A program made the position numbers and the translations under genes. From Maridesulfovibrio ferrireducens (GTDB taxonomy: Bacteria > Desulfobacterota > Desulfovibrionia > Desulfovibrionales > Desulfovibrionaceae), in contig NZ_JAEINN010000001.1 of the NCBI RefSeq assembly GCF_016342405.1, positions 186,001 to 250,000 on the forward strand: a stretch of DNA of 64,000 bases. The letters are read 5' to 3'. The notes beneath the pieces are model-generated. The model searched no databases. It saw only the letters and a list, made by a program, of their open reading frames with translations, and was not told the origin of the DNA. Each line of letters opens with the position of its first letter. Within the stretch, counting starts at the first letter, position 1. Positions 44,359-53,301 of this stretch are shown in pieces.

Positions 44359-45208
44359 AGTTTATGAAAATCTTCGCTCAGTACCGAACAGGCCAATAAT
44401 AGGTCTGTTTGATTCAGGAGTCGGCGGGTTGTCGGTTCTTAAAGAACTCGTTCATCAACTGCCGCAATTTAATTATATTTATCTAGGTGATACAGCGAGA
44501 CTTCCATATGGCAACAGAAGCCCTGAAGCTATTATAGATTTTTCAATGCAGGCTGTTCGTTTTTTGATTTCACAAGAGGCTGAATCCGTAGTGATTGCAT
44601 GCAACACGGCCTCATCTGTAGCTCTTCACACTGTGAAAGATTCTTTTCCCGGAATCTCCGTTACAGGGATGGTTGTTGCGGGTGCCCGGGCGGCGGTTTC
44701 CAAATCAAGGGGCGGGCGCATTGCGGTGATCGGGACCACCTGTACTGTTACCGCGAAAGCATATGAGAAAGCTGTTGCTGCTTTAGATGCAACGATAGAA
44801 GTTAAATCAACCGCTTGTCCTTTTTTGGTTTTACTTGCAGAGGAAGGATGGACTGATGATGAAATCGCTTATATGTCGGTAAAAAGATATATTTTACCAC
44901 TGCTTGGAAGCTTTGGCGGTATTATGCCGGATAGTATTATTTTGGGTTGTACTCATTTTACTCAATTTAAAAAGTTGATTCAAAAGATAGTAGGGACGCA
45001 GACTGTTCTTATTGATCCAGCAGAAAGTCTTGCTGTTGAGTTGAAAGGGGTGTTTAAGACGCCTGATCCGTATTGTCCTGATGATAAAGGAACCATTTCT
45101 TTTTATGCAACGGATGCCCTGAGTCGCTTTGCCCGTGTAGGGGGAAAGTTTCTCGGAACTGATATTTCGGCCGAATCTGTCGGCAGAGTTAATCTCGACA
45201 ACCAGTGA
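44321..45208 (+). CDS. murI: aspartate/glutamate racemase family protein (MurI-like)
   Basis: About 295 residues with the MurI signature: GLFDSGVGGLSVLKEL, GDTARLPYGNRS, the first catalytic cysteine in VIACNTASSVAL (about residue 92) and the second in LGCTHFTQFKK (about 205). These racemise glutamate for peptidoglycan. In this locus, between a D-cysteine/cysteate type lyase, a TRAP transporter and an unknown enzyme, a broader amino-acid racemase is possible; both readings fit. AAGGAT precedes the ATG at 44321, inside the preceding gene. Whether this is the cell's only MurI cannot be told from this window. Confidence 0.88.
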   Translation: MNFCSAQKRYGAEVYENLRSVPNRPIIGLFDSGVGGLSVLKELVHQLPQFNYIYLGDTARLPYGNRSPEAIIDFSMQAVRFLISQEAESVVIACNTASSVALHTVKDSFPGISVTGMVVAGARAAVSKSRGGRIAVIGTTCTVTAKAYEKAVAALDATIEVKSTACPFLVLLAEEGWTDDEIAYMSVKRYILPLLGSFGGIMPDSIILGCTHFTQFKKLIQKIVGTQTVLIDPAESLAVELKGVFKTPDPYCPDDKGTISFYATDALSRFARVGGKFLGTDISAESVGRVNLDNQ

Positions 45209-45287
45209 ACTTACCTGTAAAGATATGAACAATAATTATTCAAATATTTCATCCGTTGCCTGTGATCCTTTCAGTTCAGAGGAAGAT

Positions 45288-45953
45288 ATGATCGGTATAA
45301 AAAAATTGACCTATAGCGAACAGGTGGCTGAGTATATCAAGCGTCTGATTCTTGAAGGTGAACTTTCGCCCGGAGATCAGGTCAAAGAAGTAGTTCTTTC
45401 CAAAACTCTGGGCATTAGTCGCGCTCCGATTCGTGAAGCCATGCAAATGCTTTCTCGAGAAGGGCTTATTTGTTTTGAGCCGCAAAAAGGTAAATATGTT
45501 GCAGCCCTGACAGCAAAGCAGATAGAAGACAGTTATTTTACCGGTGGCGTTCTTGAAGCTGCCGCAGTCACTCAGGCTATATCTCTGTATTCTGATGAAG
45601 ACCTAAGTAACCTTAAAGAGGTTGTAGAAGGGATGAGGCAGATTGCAGAGACTGGTGAGAATGAAAAATCTTTAGCTGAACTCGATAACGCTTTTCATAA
45701 CATTTTATTTTCGCGTATCAATAATGAACTGCTGATCGAGTTATGCAGACGTTCATGTCAGGGAATCTCAAAGTTTCTTTTATATCGTTACTGGATAAAT
45801 CTGTTTACACCTCAAGAAGTGTATGAGCGGCATAATTTAATATTCGAGGCGCTTGAGTCTAAAAAATCTTCCAGACTTGAGAAAGCAATAAGAAAGCATT
45901 ATGTTGATTCCGGTAAACGAATGGCTCGGCATGGAGTCGATCGGCAGGAATAA
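45288..45953 (+). CDS. GntR family transcriptional regulator, FCD subfamily
   Basis: About 221 residues. An N-terminal winged helix (about 1-70) with GELSPGDQVKEVVLSKTLGISRAPIREAMQML is the GntR signature. A helical FCD ligand domain (about 90-220) follows, with metal/ligand-type residues in FHNILFSRINNELL. Probably represses the locus through the AATGTCGACATT palindromes, which is inferred. The start at 45288 has AGAGGA five bases upstream; the frame is open to an ATG at 45225, where the ribosome site is weak, so an extra 21-residue N-terminus is possible. Confidence 0.88.
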   Translation: MIGIKKLTYSEQVAEYIKRLILEGELSPGDQVKEVVLSKTLGISRAPIREAMQMLSREGLICFEPQKGKYVAALTAKQIEDSYFTGGVLEAAAVTQAISLYSDEDLSNLKEVVEGMRQIAETGENEKSLAELDNAFHNILFSRINNELLIELCRRSCQGISKFLLYRYWINLFTPQEVYERHNLIFEALESKKSSRLEKAIRKHYVDSGKRMARHGVDRQE

Positions 45954-46000
45954 CCTTTTCGAAAAATTCGTTTTATCTTTTTTAAAGATGTTTCTAATAA

Positions 46001-46032
46001 AATGCGCTGATAAATATCAGCGCATTTTTTTT
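46001..46032 (+). terminator. intrinsic terminator after the GntR gene
   Basis: AATGCGCTGATA pairs with TATCAGCGCATT, followed by seven or more T. It ends the amino-acid catabolic locus. Confidence 0.92.
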
Positions 46033-46033
46033 G

Positions 46034-46254
46034 TAGTTTTGTAAACGTTTCTAAGCTGCCTATCCGGCAGAGAACTAGAATTTTTGTATTGAATATTTTA
46101 TAATTCTACAAGGTTGTGTTGTGAAAAAGATAAAACCCTTTTTAGAAGCAGCATCTTTATGTGACTTAATTTGTTGTGTTTATTAGTTGGCTAAAAAAAG
46201 GGTTTTTACGGGAGGGAATCTTACGGATTGGACAAAAACAGCACAAAAAAGAAA
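46034..46254. other. intergenic, no gene seen
   Basis: About 220 bases, AT-rich. An inverted pair AAAACCCTTTTT (about 46132) and AAAAAAAGGGTTTTT (about 46193) about 50 bases apart is visible, but no gene or att duplicate of the tRNA. Confidence 0.4.
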
Positions 46255-46282
46255 AAGGACTTAGATTTTCATCTAAGTCCTT
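46255..46282 (-). terminator. terminator of tRNA-Arg
   Basis: A 12-bp stem AAGGACTTAGAT / ATCTAAGTCCTT around TTTC just beyond the tRNA 3' end. On the minus strand it is followed by a U-rich tract. Confidence 0.9.
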
Positions 46283-46293
46283 ACTTTTTCTTG

Positions 46294-46370
46294 TGGTGCG
46301 CCTGAGAGGATTCGAACCTCTGGCCTACGGATTCGTAGTCCGGCGCTCTATCCAGCTGAGCTACAGGCGC
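46294..46370 (-). tRNA. tRNA-Arg (anticodon ACG)
   Basis: 77 nucleotides on the minus strand fold into a full cloverleaf: acceptor GCGCCTG / CAGGCGC, D arm GCTC / GAGC, anticodon arm CCGGA / TCCGT with loop CTACGAA, and T arm AGAGG / CCTCT with TTCGAAT. The CCA end is encoded. The ACG anticodon would be modified to ICG and decode CGN arginine codons. tRNA-Arg genes are common integration targets, but no integrase or duplicated end is seen. Confidence 0.97.
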
Positions 46371-46383
46371 GCTTCGGAAGAAA

Positions 46384-46412
46384 TTACTATGGAGAAAGTT
46401 AGTTTTCGTCAA
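46384..46412 (-). promoter_or_regulatory. promoter of tRNA-Arg
   Basis: On the minus strand TTGACG (46407-46412) and TAGTAA (46384-46389) are spaced 17 bases apart, ending 13 bases before the mature tRNA 5' end. Confidence 0.7.
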
Positions 46413-46497
46413 GCATTATTTAAAATAAAGATGAACTTTTTTGATTTAAAATTGTCTCTTACTTTTGGTATAATATTTAACTATCTTAAATTGTTAT

Positions 46498-46914
46498 CTA
46501 AAGTGTGTTTTTGTTATTTTGGAGAAAAATAAGGAATGGTAGAATTGTGAGAGCTATAAGAACTAAAACCCAGATTCTTCCTTTAAAAATATTGTAATTT
46601 TCAAACAAGATAACCCATGAATTCTTCATAATAAAATGTCCGAAAAGGAATTCAAAGGTGATTGTCAGTATCAACCACATAAATCCTATCAGCAGCGCCT
46701 CTCCTGAAGAGTGTAATGGAAACTGTTTTAGGATAAAAAGAGTGTAAAAGGTAAAAAGGGCAATTGCCGTGACAGATGAAAGCTGGTGGGCTGAGAGTTC
46801 TTTCATATACTTAGAGTACAGAGCTTCTCTGATTATGCCGTTGACTATTGCGATAAATATCATTGGAATCCATGCGGCTGCGTAGATAGCAATAGTTTGA
46901 GGATAAACGGTCAT
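46498..46914 (-). CDS. small integral membrane protein, last gene of MFS-ApbE operon
   Basis: A 138-residue membrane protein with about four hydrophobic segments (IYAAAWIPMIFIAIVNGIIR, VTAIALFTFYTLFIL, LLIGFMWLILTITFEFLFG, VLVLIALTILPFLIFL). No family is recognised. The start overlaps the MFS-ApbE stop by four bases (ATGA), so the products are probably made together and may form one complex. A flavin-binding role cannot be read from the sequence. Confidence 0.8.
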   Translation of the reverse strand: MTVYPQTIAIYAAAWIPMIFIAIVNGIIREALYSKYMKELSAHQLSSVTAIALFTFYTLFILKQFPLHSSGEALLIGFMWLILTITFEFLFGHFIMKNSWVILFENYNIFKGRIWVLVLIALTILPFLIFLQNNKNTL

Positions 46915-49136
46915 TTGTTTTTCCTTGGCTCCGCGGCTTTTGCTGTAAGGGTAATTTGCGGAAAGTTGTTTGTTTTATGAATGGATTTATCAGGCATTAC
47001 CCACATGGCTGAACATTCGGGGTAAAAGCGCTTAATAAACTTGGTTCCTGCGATTGGGCCCATTATGAAAATAGTTGTGGCGAGGGCATCAGCTGTTTCC
47101 GCGTTTGGTCCGATGGCTGTTGTCGCAATGCTTTCATGTGATGACCGCATCAGTGAAGGGTCTAAAATGTGGTGCCTTCTGGATTCCCCGCTGTTTGAGT
47201 CAGTGGTGATGAACTGATAATAATCACCGGAGCCGCAGACAGCCTTATTCTGAATTGCTATATTTCCTAGCAGCCCTTCTCCGCGAGGGTTTTTGATGCC
47301 TATGGTCCATGTTTTGTTTCCGTAGCCGTAGAAGTCGCCTCCGGCTTCAACAAGGGCTGTTGTTATGCCTGACACGATGAGCTTTTCAACCGCTGAATCT
47401 ATGATCGTTCCTTTGGCTATTCCTCCGAGGTCCAGAGCCATACCTTTGTGCGGGAGTTTTACTGTGCCTTTATCAAGGTTTATTTCTACAAGTTTGTAAT
47501 CAATCAACGGTTTGCGTTTTTGTATGGTCTTTGGTCCCAGCGCATAATAAAATTGGGTGGTAGTGACAGCCCCGATGGTTATATCGAAGGTGCCGTTTGA
47601 TTTTTCACTGAACTTCAAACCATGATCAATCAATTTAAGGGCTTCTTTTGAAATCGAAATTTCCTTAAGTCCTGCGGCTCTGTTAATTCTTCCGATAGAA
47701 CCCCTTTTGTTACGGTGATCGAAATCCTTTTGAAGACTGCGCATTTTTGCAATTGCGTTGCGGGCAGCCTTTTCCCCTTTTTTTGCTGATGGAGTTTCAA
47801 GGGTCAGATTTACAATAGTTCCCATCGCAACATCGGTGTAGCGGAATAATGTTTTATCCGGGTTTTGTTCCGAAGATTGTTTAAAATCCTGCGTGAAGTT
47901 TGTTTGAACAAGAAAGAGTATGGATATTAAAGCGATACTCGGGACTATGAGAATAGATTTGCTTTTAAACTTAATGCGTAGGGCCTGATTTAAAAGAGGT
48001 AAACATAGGGCAGCACCAGCAAGTGCAATTAGTTTAAATGAAGTAGTAAGCTCACCTGATAAATTAATAATTATTCCGGCAAGCAGAGGGCCGGCTATAA
48101 ATCCTAAATTTGTGATCAGGTTTGCAATGCCTAATGTTTTACCCTGTTCAGGGCTTAGTTCAGAACATAGGGCCATGGAGCCGGGAATTGAAAGAGCTGA
48201 GCCTGTTCCGATAATGATACCCGCAAAAATAAATTCAGAGATGGTTGTGTAATCGGCTAGAAAATATAGTCCTGCCGCGCTGATGAGCAGGCCTGAGCAA
48301 ATAATAAATTCCCGTTTGGCTTTAGAAAAGAAACGTCCCGCAATCGGCAGTAAAAGTATGGTCGCGAGATTGGGGATAGAAAAAATTATTCCAGTTGTTA
48401 CGGTTGGGAGCTGTAGGCTTGATTTTATCAGGATTGGGTAGAACGCAATTAAGCCTCCTATGCCGAGTGTCCTTCCGAAGATGGCAAGCAGGGCGGAGCC
48501 GAATATATATTTGCTCTCAATTCGTTTGGGCTGAGGAGCTGCTTGGGAAACGCAGTTTTGTGACAGTTCGCAAAGTGTAAAAAGTAAAAAGGATGTAATC
48601 ATACATAATGAGAGAGCCGTGAGGATGGGGATGAAATCTCGATCTATATATAAGAAGCCTCCAAGGATAGGTCCGAGGAAGAAAGCCGTATTAATACCTG
48701 CAACAAGCGTTGAGAATCTTTTTGTAAGCTTGTTTCCGCTCGTTTGTGCTCCGACTGCCGCCATTCCAACTGTCTTTATAGCTCCTGCGCAGAGGCCCAG
48801 AGCGAACTGGATGGCGTAAAGGGATTCAATCGAGGGAGATATTAAATAAATGAGAGGTAGCAGGGAAGCAAGACCTGCTGAAATAAGCAGGATTTTTTTA
48901 GGTCCGTTGCGATCAGAGATTATTCCTGAAAGAGGAGCAATGAGAAGTTTTGCAAGGAAGTACCCACTGAAAGCCGTCCCCAGCCACATTCCGCCTGCCA
49001 TTTCATCAAGACTTAGCAGAGGGAGTGTGAATGTGAAAATACCGATTCCGACTGACGCTATAAATGTAGCAGTAATCAGAAGTGGAATCTGGAATTGTTT
49101 TAGCTTTTGGCTACGCTTCGAATTATGAATAAGCAT
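46911..49136 (-). CDS. fusion of MFS transporter and ApbE FAD:protein FMN transferase
   Basis: A 741-residue two-part protein. Residues about 15-400 are a major facilitator transporter with 12 hydrophobic segments and GIISDRNGPKKILLIS in the loop between helices 2 and 3. From about 425 to the end lies an ApbE domain: DVAMGTIVNLTLETP, DLGGIAKGTIIDSAV, VEAGGDFYGYG, RRHHILDPSL (Mg/FAD site) and ETADALATTIFIMG. ApbE proteins covalently attach FMN to threonine residues of target flavoproteins, normally outside the cytoplasm; a transporter attached to it is unusual and no FMN-target domain is seen nearby. It overlaps tetR by 37 bases at the start. Confidence 0.9.
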   Translation of the reverse strand: MLIHNSKRSQKLKQFQIPLLITATFIASVGIGIFTFTLPLLSLDEMAGGMWLGTAFSGYFLAKLLIAPLSGIISDRNGPKKILLISAGLASLLPLIYLISPSIESLYAIQFALGLCAGAIKTVGMAAVGAQTSGNKLTKRFSTLVAGINTAFFLGPILGGFLYIDRDFIPILTALSLCMITSFLLFTLCELSQNCVSQAAPQPKRIESKYIFGSALLAIFGRTLGIGGLIAFYPILIKSSLQLPTVTTGIIFSIPNLATILLLPIAGRFFSKAKREFIICSGLLISAAGLYFLADYTTISEFIFAGIIIGTGSALSIPGSMALCSELSPEQGKTLGIANLITNLGFIAGPLLAGIIINLSGELTTSFKLIALAGAALCLPLLNQALRIKFKSKSILIVPSIALISILFLVQTNFTQDFKQSSEQNPDKTLFRYTDVAMGTIVNLTLETPSAKKGEKAARNAIAKMRSLQKDFDHRNKRGSIGRINRAAGLKEISISKEALKLIDHGLKFSEKSNGTFDITIGAVTTTQFYYALGPKTIQKRKPLIDYKLVEINLDKGTVKLPHKGMALDLGGIAKGTIIDSAVEKLIVSGITTALVEAGGDFYGYGNKTWTIGIKNPRGEGLLGNIAIQNKAVCGSGDYYQFITTDSNSGESRRHHILDPSLMRSSHESIATTAIGPNAETADALATTIFIMGPIAGTKFIKRFYPECSAMWVMPDKSIHKTNNFPQITLTAKAAEPRKNK

Positions 49137-49672
49137 GATTCTTCAAACAGATCCGGAATTTGGTATGGTGCTAGAAATTCGGTGCGGATCGCTCCGACAA
49201 TATTACCATAAATAAGAAAGGATGTTTGCGGAAGAGGAAGTTGTTTTATGGAACCGTCCTCCATACCTTTTTTCAGATAAGTTTCAATTTGATCAATAAG
49301 TCTTTGGAATTTTGCAGCGATTTCGTGTCTGTCCAGTTGCGGATTTTCGTCACTAAACGGTGAGCATCTGAGCAGAGCCGGAAAAGTTGTTCTATGTGCC
49401 ATTGTAAAATCAAAATAGGATTCAACAAATATTCTTAAAGCATTTAAACCGTTTTCCGCCTTATCTGCTTTTTGGGTGAAAAGAGTCAGCATCTGGTCTA
49501 TCAGTGCTTCTCCTGATTCAAGGAACAGATGGTCTTTATTTCCGAAGTAGTGAGAGACCAGTCCTGAAGCTACGCCGGCATGGTCAGCAATCATTTTGAG
49601 AGTGGTGCCTGTGAAGCCGTGAATTCCGAATTGTTCTTGTGCTGCGAGGAGGATCTTTTGTTTTTTGGTCAT
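49100..49672 (-). CDS. TetR family transcriptional regulator
   Basis: A 190-residue repressor: the N-terminal helix-turn-helix TLKMIADHAGVASGLVSHYF (about 22-42) followed by GNKDHLF is typical. The C-terminal ligand domain has PALLRCSPFSDENPQLDRHE, like the TetR_C family of multidrug/acid regulators. It is the first gene of the operon with the MFS-ApbE fusion and small membrane protein, likely regulating them by a small molecule. No clear operator was found upstream. Confidence 0.9.
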   Translation of the reverse strand: MTKKQKILLAAQEQFGIHGFTGTTLKMIADHAGVASGLVSHYFGNKDHLFLESGEALIDQMLTLFTQKADKAENGLNALRIFVESYFDFTMAHRTTFPALLRCSPFSDENPQLDRHEIAAKFQRLIDQIETYLKKGMEDGSIKQLPLPQTSFLIYGNIVGAIRTEFLAPYQIPDLFEESCLFIIRSVAKS

Positions 49673-50577
49673 CTCTGCGAGGCTCCAAAGTTTTTAAAGC
49701 ATGTTTGAAGTGAAACTGAATTGCTGATACAGATATTTGTGAAAACTGTCCAAAAGGATTCAAGGCCAGTGGTTAAATAAATGTGTACTTAATGTGATTA
49801 ATCCTCAAATTAAAATTTAACAAGGTTGTAAATTAGATAATTGTGAAGTCATGAGAAAAAAATAGAGGCTGACAATAATATTTTGATAGTTTATTGTGTC
49901 AATAAAAACAAATAAAGCTGTTTATTTTTAGTAGCATATCTCTTCAGTGATACTAATTTCAAAAAAGTAGCATTTATGCGTTCTGCAAAAAACACGAGAG
50001 TTGTCAATATTTTTCTCAATATTGATTGACCAGCCAATTAAGGAGTGATATTAGTCAAATCAGATGAAGGAAGCAAGCGACTTAAGTCGTTGCAATTGAC
50101 AAGCAGAGTTGAGAGTTTTGTGATTCTGGTCCTTTTTAAATTCTTTCCGGGAATCGTAGGAAATAGCTCCTGAGTGAGTTTGCTTTTTGAGACGATTTTT
50201 GGGAAGGCGGAGGATGTATGCCAGTTGGAAGTCAAAACATGATCAGCGTGTCCGGTCTAACCCGTTTTAGGCCGAAGCGACAAAATGAAATGCAGAATAG
50301 CTCAATGCTTAATTTTGCTTTCGGTGCCTTTTTTTTGTCTGCTTCTTTATCTTCTTCTATCATGCCTTTTTTCGCCTTTCTAAAAAATATATATAGACCT
50401 GTTTCGCTTCAAGCGTTTATTCTTAAAGGGTCTTTCTTGCGCATCAAATCCATTTTCAATCACTTCTTTCGCACAAACTCATTCCGATTAATTCATTTAC
50501 TTCACAGAGATCTATTTTCAGATATTTTCCTGACATCAAATTATAAAGTATTTTCCTTTCGAGGGATTAGGTATTTT
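49673..50577. other. long AT-rich intergenic region between tetR and the frd operon
   Basis: About 900 bases without a supported gene. The region has TCAATATT and AATATTGA in inverted pair (about 50008-50029). A frame of 124 codons at 50218-50592 has a good GGAGG site but a phenylalanine/serine-rich composition like translated AT-rich DNA, so it is not called. It probably holds promoters and the 5' leader of frdCAB. Confidence 0.5.
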
Positions 50578-50600
50578 AAACCGGGCTGTTAGCTCGGTTT
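50578..50600 (+). promoter_or_regulatory. hairpin in frd leader
   Basis: AAACCGGGCU pairs with AGCUCGGUUU (one G-U) around a GUU loop. No U-run follows. It starts about 180 bases before frdC and may be part of a structured leader; its role is unknown. Confidence 0.55.
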
Positions 50601-50758
50601 CTAGAGAGGTCTTGCCATCTCTTTAGAGTGTTTGAGTGCGGGACAAGGCTGTATGCAGACGAGTGGTCTGTGGCAGATTTGTACCACTGTAATCAGGCTG
50701 ATGAGGTCATGTTGGTAGTCCATTAATGCGGGAGTAGTTCCGTCAAAGGAGGATGATT

Positions 50759-51406
50759 ATGGCTTTAGATGTATCCCTGCACGGTGTGCGGCCGGGAAAA
50801 CGAGATGCGGTTCTTGATTGGCTGCAAATGCTTACCGGTGTCGGATTGGTTGCCTTTATGTGGTGTCATATGTTGCTGGTTTCTTCGGTTGTAATATCAC
50901 CGAAGGTTATGGATGCTATTGCCGGCTTCTTTGAATACACGTATATGGCTCAAGTTGGTGGCCCTTTGATTTTCTTGACTTTTCTGCTACATTTTGTGCT
51001 GGCAGCAAGAAAAATACCTTTCCGTTCCGACGGTCAGGCTGCCATTTGGCAGCATGCAAAAATGCTGAAACACCGTGACACATGGCTCTGGGTTGTTCAG
51101 GCCGTAACTGCCATGATTATTCTTGTCATGGGCGCTATCCATATGTGGGTGGTCCTGAATGATCTTCCAATCACCGCTGCAAAATCAGCAGCTCGTATGT
51201 CCGAGGGATGGTGGTTGTTATTTTATCTTATCCTTCTGCCTTGTGCCGAACTGCATGTCAGCATCGGTTTCTATCGCATCGGCGTTAAGTGGGGAGTTAT
51301 CAAGACCGAGGGAAGAGCAAAAGCTAAGAGACTTGAGTTCCTTCTCTTTTCCATCTTCATGGTTATCGGCATCATCACTCTGATCAGGTTCGTAACTTTA
51401 AGTTAA
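50759..51406 (+). CDS. frdC: fumarate reductase cytochrome b subunit (Wolinella type)
   Basis: About 215 residues with five hydrophobic segments; histidines in MWCHMLLVS, FLLHFVLAARK, AIHMWVVL and AELHVSIGFYRIG are the likely axial ligands of two hemes b. It anchors FrdAB and passes electrons from menaquinol. AAAGGAGG ends six bases before the ATG at 50759; an ATG six bases earlier abuts that site and is rejected. The order frdC-frdA-frdB is that of Wolinella-type enzymes. Confidence 0.93.
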   Translation: MALDVSLHGVRPGKRDAVLDWLQMLTGVGLVAFMWCHMLLVSSVVISPKVMDAIAGFFEYTYMAQVGGPLIFLTFLLHFVLAARKIPFRSDGQAAIWQHAKMLKHRDTWLWVVQAVTAMIILVMGAIHMWVVLNDLPITAAKSAARMSEGWWLLFYLILLPCAELHVSIGFYRIGVKWGVIKTEGRAKAKRLEFLLFSIFMVIGIITLIRFVTLS

Positions 51407-51419
51407 ACGGGGTTCTTAA

Positions 51420-53273
51420 ATGCAAACATATTACTCTGATCTCCTTGTCATCGGCGCCGGACTGGCGGGCGAGCGAGTGGCTGTTGAAGCCGCACAGGAA
51501 GGTTTTGACGTAATCTGCCTTTCCATTGTTCCTGCCCGCAGATCTCATTCTTCTGCGGCTCAGGGTGGAATGCAGGCCGCGCTCGGCAACTGTGTCAAAG
51601 GGGAAGGCGATAGCGTAGACGTTCACTTTGGTGATACTGTCCGCGGTTCTGACTGGGGTTGTGATCAGGAAGTGGCAAGACTTTTTGCGGATGCCGCACC
51701 TATTGAAATGAGACGTCTGGCTCATTGGGGAGTGCCCTGGAACAGAGTTGTTCCCGGAAAGTCTTTCTACTTTAAGGGCGGAGAAAAATTTGACAAAGAA
51801 GAGAAAGAAGAGAAACGCGGTCTAATCACTGCACGTTCTTTCGGCGGAACCGCTAAATGGCGTACCTGCTATACTTCTGACGGAACCGGCCATGCTGTTA
51901 TGTGTACTATGGATAACAGGTGTGCCCAGCTTGGAATTACTGTTCTTGACCGCAAAGAAGCAATTTCTTTGATTCATGACGGTGATACCTGTACCGGCGC
52001 AGTTGTTCGCTGCCTGCGTACCGGAGAACTGGAAGTTTACCTTTCCAAATCAACTGCAATTTGTACCGGCGGTTTCGGCCGTATCTATAAAGCCACTACC
52101 AACGCAGTAATCTGTGACGGTGGCGGACATATTATCGCTCACGATACAGGTGTTGTTCCTATCGGGAATCCTGAAGCTATTCAGTTTCATCCCACCGGAA
52201 TTGTGCCTACCGACATTCTGGTAACGGAAGGTTGCCGTGGTGACGGTGGAACTCTGCTCGATGTTAATGAAGAAAGATTCATGAACATTTATGAGCCTGA
52301 GAAAGCCGAACTTGCTTCCCGTGATGTTGTTTCCCGCTGGATGACTCACCATATGCGTGAAGGCAAAGGCGTTAAATCTGCTTACGGTGAACATCTCTGG
52401 CTTGATATCCGCCATCTTGGTGACAAGCACATTTCCACCAAGCTTCGTGAAGTTGATGAAATCTGTAAAAACTTCCTTAATGTCGACCCCCGCACACAGC
52501 TTATTCCTGTCCGTCCTACTCAGCATTATACCATGGCCGGTGTTCGTACCAATAAAGACGGCGCAGTTTATGGTCTGAAAGGTCTGTTCTCAGCCGGTGA
52601 AGCCGCATGCTGGGATATGCACGGGTTTAACAGACTCGGCGGTAACTCACTTGCAGAAACCGTTGTAGCCGGTGGTATTATCGGGGTTAAGATTGTTGAA
52701 TTCTTGAAAGGTTACGAAACTCAGTTTAAAACTGATGTTATTGCTGATGCTGTTCGTAAGCAGGAAGAAAGAATGCACAATCTTGCTCATAAAACCAACG
52801 GAACCGAGAATGTCTACAGAGTGCGTGAAGAGTTGCAGGAAGCTCTCATGCAGGGTTGCTTCGTATTCAGAAGTGATCCGGGTCTTAAGACTTGTATTGA
52901 AACTCTTAAAGGTACTCTTGAAAAAGCCCGCAAAGTCGGTCTTGTTTCAAATGGTGTTGGAGCCAACCACGAAATGGCTGCCGCCCTTAAGATTGTAGGG
53001 CAGGTCAAACTCGGACTCTGTATTGCGCAGGCTGCTCTGGTTCGTACTGAAAGCCGTGGATCTCACAATCGTGAAGACTTCACCGAGCGTAATGACCGCG
53101 ACTGGCTCAAGAGAACTCTTGCATACTGGCCTGAAGGCAATGATATGCCTGAACTTAAGTATGAAGAAGTCACTCCCGTATACGAAATTCCACCGGGAGA
53201 TCGCGGTTACGGTGCCGGAAAGATAATCGAAGCTGACAAGGCTGAGATTGAAGCAAAAATGATCAAGAGATAA
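51420..53273 (+). CDS. frdA: fumarate reductase flavoprotein subunit
   Basis: A 617-residue flavoprotein. The FAD-binding GAGLAGERVAVEAA near the N-terminus and HSSAAQGGMQAALGN with the FAD-linked histidine (about residue 43) are seen. FHPTGI (about 258), an arginine- and histidine-rich active-site region, and RLGGNSLAETVVAGG follow. Reduces fumarate to succinate; FrdA/FrdB/FrdC could also run as succinate dehydrogenase. It follows frdC by 13 bases. Confidence 0.96.
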   Translation: MQTYYSDLLVIGAGLAGERVAVEAAQEGFDVICLSIVPARRSHSSAAQGGMQAALGNCVKGEGDSVDVHFGDTVRGSDWGCDQEVARLFADAAPIEMRRLAHWGVPWNRVVPGKSFYFKGGEKFDKEEKEEKRGLITARSFGGTAKWRTCYTSDGTGHAVMCTMDNRCAQLGITVLDRKEAISLIHDGDTCTGAVVRCLRTGELEVYLSKSTAICTGGFGRIYKATTNAVICDGGGHIIAHDTGVVPIGNPEAIQFHPTGIVPTDILVTEGCRGDGGTLLDVNEERFMNIYEPEKAELASRDVVSRWMTHHMREGKGVKSAYGEHLWLDIRHLGDKHISTKLREVDEICKNFLNVDPRTQLIPVRPTQHYTMAGVRTNKDGAVYGLKGLFSAGEAACWDMHGFNRLGGNSLAETVVAGGIIGVKIVEFLKGYETQFKTDVIADAVRKQEERMHNLAHKTNGTENVYRVREELQEALMQGCFVFRSDPGLKTCIETLKGTLEKARKVGLVSNGVGANHEMAAALKIVGQVKLGLCIAQAALVRTESRGSHNREDFTERNDRDWLKRTLAYWPEGNDMPELKYEEVTPVYEIPPGDRGYGAGKIIEADKAEIEAKMIKR

Positions 53274-53301
53274 ACTCCTGAAAGTAATCAAGGAACACAA
53301 A

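Noticed and set aside
44321-45208. Racemase as certainly the essential peptidoglycan glutamate racemase
   Set aside because: The catabolic setting makes a broader racemase possible, and the window does not show whether another murI exists.
46294-46500. tRNA-Arg as a prophage or island attachment site
   Set aside because: No integrase and no duplicate of the tRNA 3' end was seen in the window.
46176-46532. 118-codon plus-strand frame spanning the tRNA-Arg
   Set aside because: It runs antisense through the tRNA and its terminator, so it is a chance frame.
50038-50235. 65-codon minus-strand frame
   Set aside because: No ribosome site, no recognisable domain, and it lies in an AT-rich gap.
50218-50592. 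124-codon plus-strand frame with a GGAGG site before its ATG
   Set aside because: Its product is rich in Phe, Ser, Ile and Leu as expected from AT-rich noncoding DNA, no domain is seen, and its stop falls within the hairpin at 50578. The ribosome site alone is not enough.
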